Part shown: positions 1 through 11,308 of the stretch, in pieces
Layout: each line of letters begins with the position of its first letter
How positions within the stretch are numbered: position 1 is the first letter of the stretch
Source: Meloidogyne chitwoodi
Taxonomy: Eukaryota; Nematoda; Chromadorea; Rhabditida; Meloidogynidae
Direction: 5' to 3'
Assembly (NCBI GenBank): GCA_015183035.1
Contig: JACZZP010000005.1
Coordinates: 372,001-436,000 of the forward strand
DNA length: 64,000 bases
Made by a program: the position numbers and the translations under genes
The notes under the pieces: model-generated
Told to the model about the DNA's origin: nothing
The model's database searches: none
The model's input: the letters and a program-made list of their open reading frames with translations, nothing else

Positions 1-272
1 TTAATTTTTTTTAATTTTTAATCAATTTTTACCTTTCCATTCTGTTTAGCCCCAAATCAATTATTATTGAATACTTCGAGTGATTTAATACATATATTTA
101 TGTAAATAAGTTTACACAAGATTATTTAAATTTATTTAATTTTCTCTCTTAATATAACTCTTTTAAAAAAATAAAAAAATTTTTTTTAATAAATATATAG
201 GTAATTTATTTTAATTATTTTTTTATTTTATAAAATAAAGTTATAAAACAACATTAAAAAATATTTAAAAAA

Positions 273-2556
273 ATGAATTATAAACCTTTAAATAATTTAA
301 TTAAAAAAAATTCAAATAATTTTACAAAAATTTATATTCCTTCAAAAAAATATATTTTAATTATTTTAATATTTTTACCTTTAATATTTTTAATTTATTA
401 TATTTCTTTAAAATGGCCAAATAATAATAATAATATTTTAAATAATATTTTAATTGAAAATAATAATAAAACAACAAATTATTTAAATAATAATTTTAAA
501 AAAATAATAGAAGAAGAAAAACAATTTAATTTAAGTAAATGTATTGAAGAAGAAAAAGAAAAAAATAAGTAAAAATAAATTAAATTAAAAAATTAAATTT
601 AAATATTTTTTAGAAAAGAATGGAGTTTGGAATGTTGTGAAGAAAAAATGTCATTTACTTTTAATATAGAAACAAATAATAAATTAACTCAAAATATGGT
701 TAGTGGTAAAAGGTTTGATTGTTCACATTTACAAATACTTGATAAATACAAACTTGTTGATAAATACAAAATTAAACAAAAAATACCTGTAAGATATTTA
801 ATTTTAATCTAATTTAATATAACTTGAAATAACCTAAACAATAAAAACATTCATACAAACAAACATTTACTAAAAACAAAACAAATCACATAAGCAAACC
901 TTAACTAAATAATAAATCCAAACATTTCTTAAAACAAAAACAACAAACATTACTATATAACAAAAACATTCGTCTAAAACATTAAAAACTCTTTACCAAA
1001 ACATAAACTATAACATAATTAAAACATTTAAAACACAAAATATTACACAATTAAATTATTATATTTATAAAAAACATGGTAGAACTAAGTTTTAAGTTAA
1101 TTAATAAAAAAAATTTATAGTTGAAAAGGCCAGGAGAAGAAGAATTTGTAATTGTCACTGCTTCTTCTGCCCAATTTTTTCCAACTTTACGTAAACTTTT
1201 TGTTATTTTAAAAAAGAAATTTGGATGTTCCCAAAAAATTATTGGTTATGATCTTGGAGGTATTAGTGAAAATAAAAATATGGTAAATTATTTAATTTTA
1301 TTTTATTAAAATTTATTTTTAATTAAAAAGATGGAAGAAATAAATTCAGTCTGTAATTTAGAATGGAGAAAATTTAATTGGAATATTATGCCAAAAGATG
1401 TCCATTCACCCCAAGCATATGCTTGGAAAATATTTATTTTGGCTGTTTGTTTAAAAAAAAAAATAAAATTAAATAAATTTTTAAGGAAATATTTACTCAA
1501 TATGACACTTTTATGTGGACAGATACTTCCTTTACTCTAGAAGATGTTAAATCTTTTGACCCAATATTTGAGTCAATTGAAAATGGAAAGATTTCTGAGA
1601 CTGTTTTTCCCGGGGGTAAAAATTCATTTTTAAATTTTATACAAATTAATTATAACCTTTTAAAATAATTAATTTTAGGTACCAGTCATAGTATTCATTT
1701 TGCAACAAATTTGAGTAAGAAAAATTAAATTTAAATTAAAATAATAATAATTAAAAAATAATAATTTTAATTAATTTAAAGGAACATTTACTTATTTGCC
1801 TATAATAACAGATTGGAGTGAAAAAATTAAAAATGAAAAATGGGATGCAGAAATGTATGAAGCTAATTTTATTATTCTTCATAAAAGTGAACACACAAGA
1901 AAATTATTAAAATGGTAAAATCAAAACTATTTTTTCCAACAAATTTAAGTATTTAAAAGAATCCAAATTTTAAGGGCTCTTCTCTGTGCTTCTACTAGAC
2001 AATGTATAGAACCTGAAGGTTCAGAGTTATATTGTACAAAACCTAGAACATCAAGAGGTACATGTCACAGAAGAGATCAGAGCGCTTTAGGAATTATTAA
2101 TGCTAATTTGGAATATCAACGTTCTCTTTTAGGTAATAAACAGGGTTGCCCAAAACAAGCACGAACAAATTGTTATTTAACCAAACTAACCACTGTCTCT
2201 CCGAAGCTTAACTTAATCTCTCGTTTGTAAGAGTGGAAGAAAAGAAGTGGTCAGCAGAGAAAATATTTAAAATTCTTTTTGTACAATTCCTTTTCATTTT
2301 ATACAATTTTCTCTGCTGACCACTACTTTTCTTCCACTCTTACAAACGAGAGATTAAGTTAACCTTCGTTTAGTCTCTTTAAATTATTTAAAAATAATTA
2401 ATTTATCCAAAAAAAATTTTTTTAGATAAAGAATTTATTCCTCACTTTCATACTGATCATCCAAGAAAATTTTGCAAATTTGAAATTCGTAGAAGAGAAA
2501 AACTTGATGATAAAGTAAATTTTAAGAAAGAAGTTGCCTGTTGTAAATTACCCTAA
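273..2556 (+). CDS. DUF1647-family type II membrane protein
   Basis: Nine exons join in frame: 273-568, 614-788, 1121-1282, 1331-1444, 1486-1615, 1679-1714, 1782-1914, 1975-2132, 2426-2556 (444 residues). The N-terminus has a short basic cytoplasmic segment, one membrane anchor around residues 27-48 (YILIILIFLPLIFLIYYIS) and an Asn/Glu-rich stem, as in Golgi type II proteins. The later exons carry the DUF1647 hallmarks: EEFVIVTASSAQFFPTLRKL, KKFGCSQKIIGYDLGG, the WRKFN and AYAWK segments, and MWTDTS. The C-terminal half is Cys-containing and ends in ACCKLP. The family is expanded in nematodes and looks glycosyltransferase-like, but no reaction is established that I can name. The 42-base intron 1445-1485 has a GTTTGT donor. 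The last intron holds a foldback repeat. Splice phases agree throughout, so the model is well supported. Confidence 0.85.
2208..2362. repeat. Foldback (MITE-like) element in intron 8 of the DUF1647 gene
   Basis: Two near-perfect inverted arms of about 57 bases (2208-2264 and 2306-2362) share TTAACTTAATCTCTCGTTTG and continue through GTGGTCAGCAGAGAAAA, with a loop of about 40 bases. No coding capacity. Confidence 0.85.
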
Positions 2557-3133
2557 TTAATTAATTAATTAAAATATTTATTAAATTACCTATAACTAAA
2601 AAAAATAATATAATTTTTAACTAAGAAAATATGGCCTCTTTTTGAGTATTTATTTTTGGTAAATTGGAGAAGGAATTTTTTAAAAATAAAACAAAAAGTT
2701 TGTTCAAATTTCCCAACATTTTGGGGAATTTTAACAATTAACCCTAATTAAAAAAAAATTTAAAATTTTTTTTAAACGAGAGAGAGTATTGACAAGAGAA
2801 ATAAAGAAAAATTGCGTTGCAATAGAATTTTTTAAAAATTTCTTTCCAATTTATTACCTCCCTTCAATTTTCTTCCCTCCTCTTACATTAACAGCCTCTT
2901 CCTCATGTACTGGCGAAAATTTTTTTCCAATTTAATGCCTTCCTCAGTTTTATTTTTCTATTTTAAATATTAAAAGAATCAAAAATTAATAAAATTAAAA
3001 TTTTTTTTTTAATTTAAAGTTTTTTTATTATTAAAACAATTTTATTTAAAATAAAATTATTATTCTTATTTTACTAGGCTTCTTCCCTTAACTAATGCAG
3101 TTTAAGCATTTTTAGAAAAAATTCTATACCCAG

Positions 3134-3168
3134 CAGTGATGGGAAAGTTGCAAAATTTCCCATCATTG
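3134..3168. repeat. Minimal CAGTGATG hairpin between two genes
   Basis: CAGTGATGGGAAA is followed after a short AT spacer by TTTCCCATCATTG. The rest of 2557-3468 is AT-rich intergenic DNA in which I see no gene. The boundary word CAGTGATG recurs at the ends of the larger self-similar blocks elsewhere in the window. Confidence 0.6.
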
Positions 3169-3468
3169 TTACCCAGCTTTTATTTAAATATCCTTTTATA
3201 GTAAAGTTATTCGACTTAAAAAATAAACTTGAAATTAAAACTTAAAATTAAAACTTGAAAAATCATAAACTTAAAACTTGGAATTATGCTTCAACTTTAT
3301 GCTTGATTTAATTATTTTATCCAATAAATATTATTTAAGTGAGAAAATTAATTTTATATCTTAGCACGTTTATTTATTAAATGGGGGATTTTTTGCACTT
3401 TTTTTCGTATTTTTTTTTAGTTAAAATTTTTTAATTTTTTAGAAAAAAAATTAAAAAATTTCTCTGAT

Positions 3469-5982
3469 ATGAGAGAATATTTAAATATAATTATTAAATT
3501 TTGTGTTTTGTTGATTTTGTTTGAATTTTTGCCATTTGGTATGTTTTATTAATAATTTAATTTAATTACTTCCAACCAGTTTCTTCTTCTTGCCTTGGCA
3601 TATTTTGTAAAAAAGAAAAATTTGTGCAAGGTCCAATAAATTTAGCACAAGCAAAAGGACAATTAGAACAATGTCAAAGTGAATTATTTAACGACACTAT
3701 GAAAATTAGGAGAATAACTTACAAATACGAAAAAACAAAAAATATAAATGAAGTAACCGAAAATAAGGATGTAAGTTTTACTCAAAAATAGTCATTGTCA
3801 ACATTGTAAAATTACGTGTTTAGCAAAAAATAAATTAATTTAATTAAATCTGGGAAGCAGGACAAGAATTTAGAATTTAATAATTAATCTTATAAAAATA
3901 TTTTTTAGAAAAATAAACCAAAGAAGTGTAAGGTGTATAAAGGTATTGCTATAAATGATACAAATGAGTATTATTGTGTTATTTTAAAAATTGTTGAAGA
4001 AAAAGAAGAATTCAAAAATGAAAAAAATATTTTGATGAATATTAAATTAAAACAAAAAAATGAGGAGGATCAAGAATCGAATATTATTGAGCTTTATAAT
4101 TAGTAATTTAATTTATTGTAGTAATTATTTAATTTTGGTACTTATATTTCCTTTGTACCCCCATTTTTTGAATTAAAAAATTTTTTTTTATTATGTACAA
4201 ATGATAGCTCATTTGAAAGATCTCATCGTGTTGAGTCGGTTAAGACTGAAATTGGCTCAATCGGATAATTTTGAACAAAGTTATAAAAGATGGAAGCGCT
4301 CTTTTCCTTGAAGATTGGTCAGTAGCCTAGGCAATCAGCTAGATTCAATCTTTCATAACTTTGTTCAAATTCAACCAAATTCAGTGATTTTGGTCTTAAT
4401 CGACTTAGATCGATGAGTTCTTTCAAATGATATGTTGTTTGTATTACTTTTTAAAAATTTTCAAAAAGTTGAAAAATTGAGGATACGAAGTCCATACGTA
4501 CAAAAGAAAATTTTGAAAAAAAACTAAATTTCCTAGACTCTAATTGACCAACTAAAATAAATATAATACATATTTAAGTATATATTTATTAATTTTAGTG
4601 GAAATTGGAAACAAGATGGAAGTTTAAAACACGTTATTGTTCTTGAATATGGAGGAGAATCATTATCTTCTTATTGGAAAAGAAAAATAAAAGAAGAAAA
4701 TATTACTTATGCAAATCTTTTTATTGAAGCTATAAAATTACTTAAACAAGTAGCAAAAATACTACAAAAGATACATAGCTGTAAGTTTGAGATATTTCTT
4801 TGTAATTAATTAATTTTATTTTTATTATAAAAGTCTGTTCTATAGCAGTTTTTGCATGCTATTTTATATTATTTTTTATTAAATTTATTTTATAGACAAT
4901 ATTATTCACTTGGATTTGAAAATTGGAAATTTAGTTATTTATAATGAAAATTTAAAAATTATTGATTTTGGCATTGCTAAAGTTCTCAGCAATAAAATGC
5001 TTAAAAAATGTAAGGGAAATGAAGAATGCAAAAGTAATTTAGTAATTAAAGAAAATATCAAACTTGGAACTATTCGTTACATGAGCCCTGAACATATTAA
5101 TAGAACTAAGGTAAACAATATTTTTTTTTTGCAACGTATATATTAAAACATTTAAAAATTTATTTTAGCCAAAAGTTTCTCAAAAATCTGATAATTATTC
5201 ATTTGGAGTTTTGGCTTATGTTTTGCTAGATAATGCAGTAAACAAAACAATTGTGATACCTAATATTTTTGACAAGTTTGATATTTTATTGGAAAAGTTG
5301 GAAAATACAAATGTTTATGATAGTGCTAAACAACTCAAAGAATTGATTGAGGTAATTTAGGGAAATTAAAATTTTAGGGAAAAACCTCTAAAGTTGAATA
5401 AGAAAGAATTAAAAGTTCTAGTTTAGGACATTCGTCCATAAAAGTGAATGTGTCCCATTAATAAAAATTAGGCAAGACCACACCTTTCGATTGATTCTAG
5501 AAATTTTATAAGAAAAAGCTTTTCAGAATTTTATTTGGCAGATCTGTATATGTGAGGCCACTATATCTCTATTAAAATCTATTAAAACACACACCACTCT
5601 GTTAGAACACTTCTCAATCTCCTCTTACTTTAAAAGAACCCTTTCTCTCTATTAGAACTCTTTCTCTATTATAGAGACTCTAATATTGTTTTTGGGACGT
5701 AAATACTTTGATGGGACGAATGTCCTAAACTAGAACTGACTTAGTATTGAGACTTAAGTCTGGACTGAAATAAATGAGATTGAAAAATGGGCGAGACTTA
5801 ATTATTAATTTTTTCTCTACTAATAGAGACTTTGATAAAAATTTAAATTTTATTTTAATTTAAAGAAATGTATGAATCTTGACCCAAAAGAAAGACCAAC
5901 TGCAACCAATATATTAGAAGAGTTGGAAAATATAAATATCCCTAATGTTGAAAATAATGAAGAAATTGAAGAATTGAACTAA
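3469..5982 (+). CDS. Predicted secreted protein kinase
   Basis: Seven exons join in frame: 3469-3538, 3580-3770, 3909-4102, 4599-4780, 4896-5110, 5169-5351, 5866-5982 (383 residues). The N-terminus is a classic signal peptide (MREYLNIIIKFCVLLILFEF, cleavage expected near VSSSC) and no later membrane segment is seen. After a Cys-containing linker comes a kinase domain: VYKG, the ATP lysine in VILK, a helix-C Glu in FKNEKNIL, the catalytic loop HLDLKIGN, DFG, SPE in place of APE, SDNYSFGV and the late Arg in KERPT. The Gly-rich loop is not recognisable upstream of VYKG. The activation segment carries a CKGNEEC insert. If the signal peptide is real, the enzyme is exported. In a plant parasite that could mean the host, but this is inference. 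It lies on the same strand 0.9 kb after the DUF1647 gene. Confidence 0.8.
4194..4446. repeat. Diverged foldback element in kinase intron 3
   Basis: Imperfect inverted arms share blocks around CAAATGATAGCTCATTTGAA and its complement, and AACAAAGTTATAAAAGAT with its complement. The same words recur in the larger foldback at 27.1-27.7 kb and near 53.8 and 60.1 kb, so this is a diverged member of that family. Confidence 0.65.
5413..5744. repeat. Foldback element in kinase intron 6
   Basis: About 30-base inverted ends, AGTTCTAGTTTAGGACATTC on the left and its complement on the right, bound some 330 bases without an open frame. It fills most of the 514-base intron. Confidence 0.75.
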
Positions 5983-6168
5983 AAAGAAATATTTAACTAA
6001 AAATTTCAAAAAACATTTTTAAATCGCGTAAATTAACCAAAAACAAAGTTCAGACCCCAAGCATTATTTTAATTTTTAACTCTTATTTTTACGTTTATTT
6101 TAAGAATTTTTACAAATTTAAAAACATTCATACCCTCTACTATGTATAGGACATATATCCTACCTCCT

Positions 6169-6380
6169 CAGTGATCGGAAAGTTCCAAAATTTCAATGGA
6201 ACCTGTTCCAGTTATGGAACATGTTTTTAATTTTTGCAGTTCCCGTTTTCGAACTAGTTTACTTTTGAATTATTTTCTGGAACCAGGCATGAACCAGGTC
6301 CATAGTTCCAGTTCCAAAAATAAGTTCAATAAATTTGGTAGTTCAGTGGTTCCAGTTCCAGAACTTCAACTTTTCGATTA
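6169..6380. repeat. Self-similar block, GGAAC/GTTCC motif
   Basis: Iterated GTTCCAGTTCC and GGAAC words are bounded on the left by CAGTGATCGGAAAGTTCC and on the right by GAACTTCAACTTTTCGAT. It lies between the 3' ends of the kinase and globin genes. A second block with the same motif and ends is at 24.3 kb. The open frame across it is a by-product of the repeats. Confidence 0.75.
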
Positions 6381-6459
6381 ATGCTCCTCTCCTACATCTG
6401 CATTTATACATTTACCTTTTATATAATCTAAAAAGATTTAATTAAAAATGTAGATTAAC

Positions 6460-6555
6460 TTTAATTTTTTATTTTTAAAAATATATAATTATATTTATTT
6501 ATTTTTAATTTTTTATTTTTAAAAATATATAATTATATTTATTTATTTTTAATTT
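6460..6555. repeat. Direct repeat, about 56-base unit
   Basis: An AT-only unit (TTTTTAAAAATATATAATTA then ATTTATTTATTTTTAATTTT) occurs twice in tandem just downstream of the globin stop codon. Confidence 0.8.
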
Positions 6556-6565
6556 TCTAAAAATT

Positions 6566-9500
6566 TTAAAGCGCCGAAAGGCGTCTTATTTGTGAAGGGG
6601 AGGATGAAGAATTGTTATTTTGTGAGGAAATATTTGCTTGTGCAACGCTTAATAGTTTTTGTGAAGCATTAAAGGCTTGTTTTTGTTCTCTTTCTTTATT
6701 AATACTCTCTTCAGACTCAAAATCGGAAAATGAGTGTCTAGCATAAATTAAAAGTGAAGATGTTGGAGATTGCTCTTAAAGAAGAATTTTTGGAATTATT
6801 TTTTAAATAAAATTGAAAAAAAAGCTTATTAAGTTAATTAATGTGTCAGAGAAGAAAAAAGGTAGTTTAAGTCTTGGAAAATTTTTTTAAAATATTTTTG
6901 ATAAAAATTATAAACTTTGAACATTTTTAAAAAAATTAGGCAGTCTTAGATAAATATATTTTTTTTATTTTAAAAATAATCAGAATTTATAATAGTTCAT
7001 TATAACATTAAAAAATATTTAGTTAAACACCCCATTTATTCGCAACAAAATATTTTTTATTTTTTAGGTTCTTGGATTTGTAAAATATTTTTTTTCGAAT
7101 AAATGGGGTTTTTACCTTAACTTTAGTTGTCCAAAAAATATATTAAATTTACCTTGTATAATATGCCTATGTTCATCTTCTCCATTTGTAGCAGAATCCA
7201 AAAGTAATTTTATAGCAGTTAGGGCAGGTCCAGGAATTGTCTCATTCTCTTAAATTTATAATTTTAAAAAATTTAAAAAATATTTAAATTTAAAATTTTA
7301 CCATTCCCAAAGGGTGGCACAGTTTTTGGTGTATAAAACACCTCAGTAACCCCGTCAACACTTGAAACACTCCAAGAAGTCCTTTTGTATGTTTTCAACT
7401 CGTCCTCTTCTTCTTTTGAACATTTTTCTAAAGTACTACTAATATTCATTTTTTGCATCTGTTCAGCGGTCACTTCAGCACACCAGGAAGCGCTACGAGC
7501 TGATGACGTTGAATTTTGAATATTATTATTATTAATAGTAGAAATGTCTCCGCTTTTTCTATATTGATTGGAAGGCATAAGACGATCAAAATTATATTGT
7601 TTTGAAGCAGTTTCAGAAGATTTCAAAATACCCTCACATTTAGAAAGGGATTCTGCTGCTAAGGGTGATATTGAAGAAGAAGCACGTACTCTACCATTAA
7701 TTGGTAAAACAGAGGAATTTTGTTCTTTTAAATGTTTTTTAAGAATTTAAATTTTAAAAAATATATTTTAATTATTTTACTTGTAGAATCATTAAATCCT
7801 TGTAATGAAAAAGGAAAAGAACCGTCTAAAGAGCCAAAAGATTGATGTAATACATTATGTTGTTGGCCTATGGATACAAGGGGACGAACTGAAGAAATAA
7901 AAAATTTTATATAAATCATTGGTGCCAAAATTATATTTAAGCAAAAAAAAAATTTTTAATTTTGGCACTCAAATGACCGCGACCAACTGGCCGAAGGAAA
8001 ATTTGGCACTGAACTGTCCGTATATTAAAAAAATTTTCTTTTCAACCTTAATATATCTGGTTTTTAATTTTTAATGCAAAAATTGACAAAAAAATAAAAT
8101 TATAATTAACTTGCCTGTTGATTTTAGGCTTCTCTCACTAGATTTACTACAAATGCTCTTTACCCCTCTAATTCCAATTAAGGAAGCAGAAAAGCGTTTC
8201 CTCAGTAAACGTTCATCTTCAAAACCTCTTCTCATTTGTTGAACAATAAATGAAATCTAAAAATTTTTTTTAAAATTTTTTTTGATTTTTTGAAATTTTT
8301 TAAATCTTTTAAATTTTTTCAAAATTTTTAAAATTTTTAAAAATTTTTTTTAAATTCTTACAAGATTACGCCAAGCCGTTGCAGTCTCTCTACAGCGATG
8401 CTTCCTCCCTCCACTAGTACCATCACATTCAAGCAAACTTTGTATAATACATCTTTTAATTATTTCAAAATTAAATATTATTTAATATTTTTTATTTTTA
8501 CTCAAGAAAAGTATCCCAATAATGTGTTGGGAAAGCTCTTCCTCCGTTCATTTGACAATGTTTTTTACCCAACGTTTGGAAATGAATGCCTAATTTGTCT
8601 GTGTATTGAACATTTTTTATAATATATTCTAATGCTCGGGTGAGCACACAGGCATGACGTCGAAATTGTCCTTCGTATTTTAGACGACCTAAAAAATTGA
8701 GTTTTGTAAAATCTCTCTGACTTGGCCCTTTTTATATATTCCAAGCTGTCAGTTATCCCTATGGGCGGAATAAAATAGAGAGAAAAAATAAATTCTGCTT
8801 TCTAAGTGAATCTCTTTATACTATTCGATCGTTGTAGAGTTCCCAGTTATTCCAAGCTCTCAGTTATCCCACTTGATAGCCTTAGGGCATAATTCTAAAA
8901 AATGACTAATTGTCAACTTAAACGAACTAAAAATTTTTTTTTAAATATTTCAACAAATATTTCTACCTTGAGGTACTTTTTCAAGCCCAAAAAGTAATTT
9001 AATATCGGGTTGTGCAGTTAAAACAGTATGAAAGACTCTTGACCCAACACCCCCATCAGCAGCACCCTATAAAATAAAAAAAATGAATAATTATTAAAAT
9101 AATTATTTTTTAAATTAAATAAATTTATTTTAAACTTTTTTAGCCCGTTTCCAACTGTTTTCAATAAGAACACGTTGAGTACGTGTTAAAAGAATGGTCA
9201 AAACAGTTGCGGAATTTTCAATGCGAGACATTTGTAAGTTTTGGCGTTGCCTTAAAAAAAGTTTATTTTTGCTTAATATAAATTAATTAAAATAAAAAAT
9301 TACATAAACTGTGAAAATCTTGAAGGACTTGTATTATTTGTTTCTTGTGAAGTAATGCTATTATTTGAACAAGATTGTCTTCTTTTTGTTCTTTTTTCTT
9401 CAATTTCTGTTTTATCTTCTTCTGTTAAATTTAATTTTGCTTCATTAGGTATATTTTCATATTCTTCTTTTTCTTCTTTAAATGGGCAAAGATTCTGCTC

Positions 9501-10422
9501 CCTTGGCTGTTTGAAAATAAATAAAATGTTTATGGAATTTATGGAATTTAATTTTTAAATCTTTTTTAAATTTTTATATCTTTCTTGAGGGTAGATATAC
9601 TTAATATAACATTAAAATAAAAGCAGTAGATAATACCCTTTATGGTACTTTTCCGTTATCCCTACGCACTTTTGCGTACTTTTTTTTTTGCGGACAATTA
9701 TAATTGTCTTTCCATATTCCTTTTCCCTCAATATGCCGTTGACAGCCAATCAATCAATTATATTTGGTGTATAATATATGTATATGAATATAAGAATAAA
9801 TTAGTCTATTTTTATTTATAATGAAAATTTGGGATTTGCCAAAAACTGAAAAAGATGCCATCGAATTCTTACAAGATGGTCTTCTACACAAAACTAGAGT
9901 TTGTCGCGATGGACATGAAATGAAACTATCACAATTTTTGAATAAATTATGATTGCTTGGGGAAAATATTAGCTATTGGATTGATTTTTTCTTTTAAAAA
10001 ATAAATTTTGTCCGCAAAAAAAAAGTACGCAAAAGTGCGTAGGGATAACGGAAAAGTACCCATTTATTTTATTCAAAAAAGTTTAACAGGTATAAAGACC
10101 CTGTCTCGACTTTTCTAATTCCCGAGTTTCTCCTAGTCCCGATCCCGACTCGGAAAATCACAAATTTTTGGTCATGTTAACTATTTAACAAATATCAAGT
10201 TATAACTAAAGAATAAAACTTTAAATACCTCCAATGCCACACCGCCCAACTTGCGTGCACTTAGCCTTTGTTGAACCAAAGAATCAGCTTTAATAAAATT
10301 ATTTAAATATTTTTAAATAATAAATTAAATAAAATATAACCTCTAGGAGAGTTAACACGATATCTACGATCTGCTAAGGAAAGTTTAGTGTTTCGATTTC
10401 CATTACTTTGGGTTGCCCCCAT
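6566..10422 (-). CDS. Nematode globin with long N- and C-terminal extensions
   Basis: Twelve exons join in frame from the ATG at 10422: 10422-10341, 10287-10229, 9506-9304, 9250-9136, 9066-8967, 8688-8502, 8452-8362, 8256-8115, 7888-7781, 7724-7302, 7248-7153, 6774-6566 (604 residues). The globin fold covers roughly residues 135-300: LTRTQRVLIENSW (helix A), VFHTVLTAQPDIKLLFGLEK, then FRRHA with a candidate distal His and LGKKH with a candidate proximal His, and HYWDTFLE. Both ends are low-complexity and Ser-rich. The N-terminus starts MGATQS, so N-myristoylation is conceivable. Nematode globins of this neuronal type often have such extensions, and oxygen or redox sensing is the usual suggestion. 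Intron 8 seems to use a GC donor (GCAAGT), because the GT one base pair on breaks the frame. A Merlin-like element lies in intron 2. Confidence 0.85.
7025..7116. repeat. Hairpin MITE, CCCCATTTATTCGC family, copy 1
   Basis: Inverted ends AACACCCCATTTATTCGCAA and its approximate complement lie in the last globin intron. Near-identical ends occur at 17.7 kb and 46.3 kb, both in introns. Confidence 0.8.
9644..10060. mobile_element. Non-autonomous Merlin/IS1595-like DNA transposon
   Basis: Terminal inverted repeats of about 55 bases start GGTACTTTTCCGTTATCCC on the left and end with the exact complement on the right. They bound 417 bases in globin intron 2. The interior keeps a 43-codon reading frame on the plus strand. 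Flanks CCTTTAT and CATTTAT could be a decayed target duplication. The family assignment rests only on the reading frame. Confidence 0.75.
9821..9952 (+). pseudogene. Transposase N-terminal fragment
   Basis: A 43-residue frame begins MKIWDLPKTEKDAIEFLQDG and continues through LLHKTRVCRDGHEMKL. The LLHKTR.C..GH.M pattern resembles the N-terminus of IS1595/Merlin (ISXO2-like) transposases. No catalytic DDE region follows before the right inverted repeat, so it cannot encode an active enzyme. Family call is from memory of the motif. Confidence 0.5.
10085..10160. repeat. Small self-similar block (TCCCGA words)
   Basis: Short run of CCCGAGT, CCCGATCCCGACTCGG words in globin intron 2, right beside the Merlin-like element. 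Same style as the larger blocks. Confidence 0.5.
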
Positions 10423-10907
10423 TTTAAATTAATTCTTGATTTTTTACAAAATATTATTTATTTTTTTAAAGAAATTTTTTAATGTTTTTATTGACTTTTA
10501 AAATTAGAAAAAATATTAAATAATTTTGGGGAAGACTGGAAAATATTTATTTTATTTATAAAAAGTAAGTAAATAATACTAGAAGGAAATAAAAAGAAGA
10601 AAAGAAAATAAATCGGATTAACACAAAATTAAGCTTAAACGGTTGGCTTTTCTTTTTTTTTTAATTAAATTTTGTTAAATATGAAATAATTAAATTAAAT
10701 TTTATTAAATATTTTATTTAATATTAATTGTGTTTGAAAATAGATTTTTATTGTTTAGAGGGTTATTTTAGAGCCAGAAATAGGCAAAAAAGGAAAGAAA
10801 TGTTGAAACCCAAAGAAATAGAAAAAACAACTAAATTTGAAAATTCTAAACGAATAAAATAACAAATAGGCCAAAAATGAGCTACTATACTAAATACAAT
10901 AGTTTGT

Positions 10908-11098
10908 TGAACCGTCCTTTAAAAAAAATTTCTGTGTTGAACCGTCCTTTAAAAAAAATTTCTGTGATGAAGCGTCCTTTAAAAAAATTCTGTGATGAAC
11001 CGTCCTTTAAAAAAATTCTGTGATGAACCGATCTTTACAGAAAATTTCCGTGATGAACCGTCCTTTACAAAAAATTCTGTGATGAACCGTCCTAACAT
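10908..11098. repeat. Tandem repeat, about 30-base unit
   Basis: About six tandem copies of a unit containing TGATGAACCGTCCTTTAAAA and TTTCTG. Unit length varies by a few bases through the A tract. It lies between the globin 5' end and the otopetrin 3' end, in an otherwise featureless AT-rich interval (10423-11308). There are no spacers, so it is not a CRISPR. Confidence 0.9.
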
Positions 11099-11308
11099 TT
11101 AAAAAAATTTAGAAATCTTTAAAAATTTCTACATAATTCTTGGGGATTAATAAAAAGCTAAAAATAATAAAACTTCCTAAAAAACCTATTCAATATTTAA
11201 ACTCAATTTGATTAAAATATTATTTTTATATACTTGAGAGAGAATATTTCCTCTTATAAAAAAGGAAAAAAGGCAAAAAAATATTTATTCAAGTATAATA
11301 TTAAAAAT

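Noticed and set aside
7568..7750. Plus-strand open frame in the globin region
   Set aside because: Antisense of globin exon 10, whose minus-strand frame fits both splice phases.
10908..11098. CRISPR-like array
   Set aside because: Contiguous tandem units without spacers, in a eukaryotic context.
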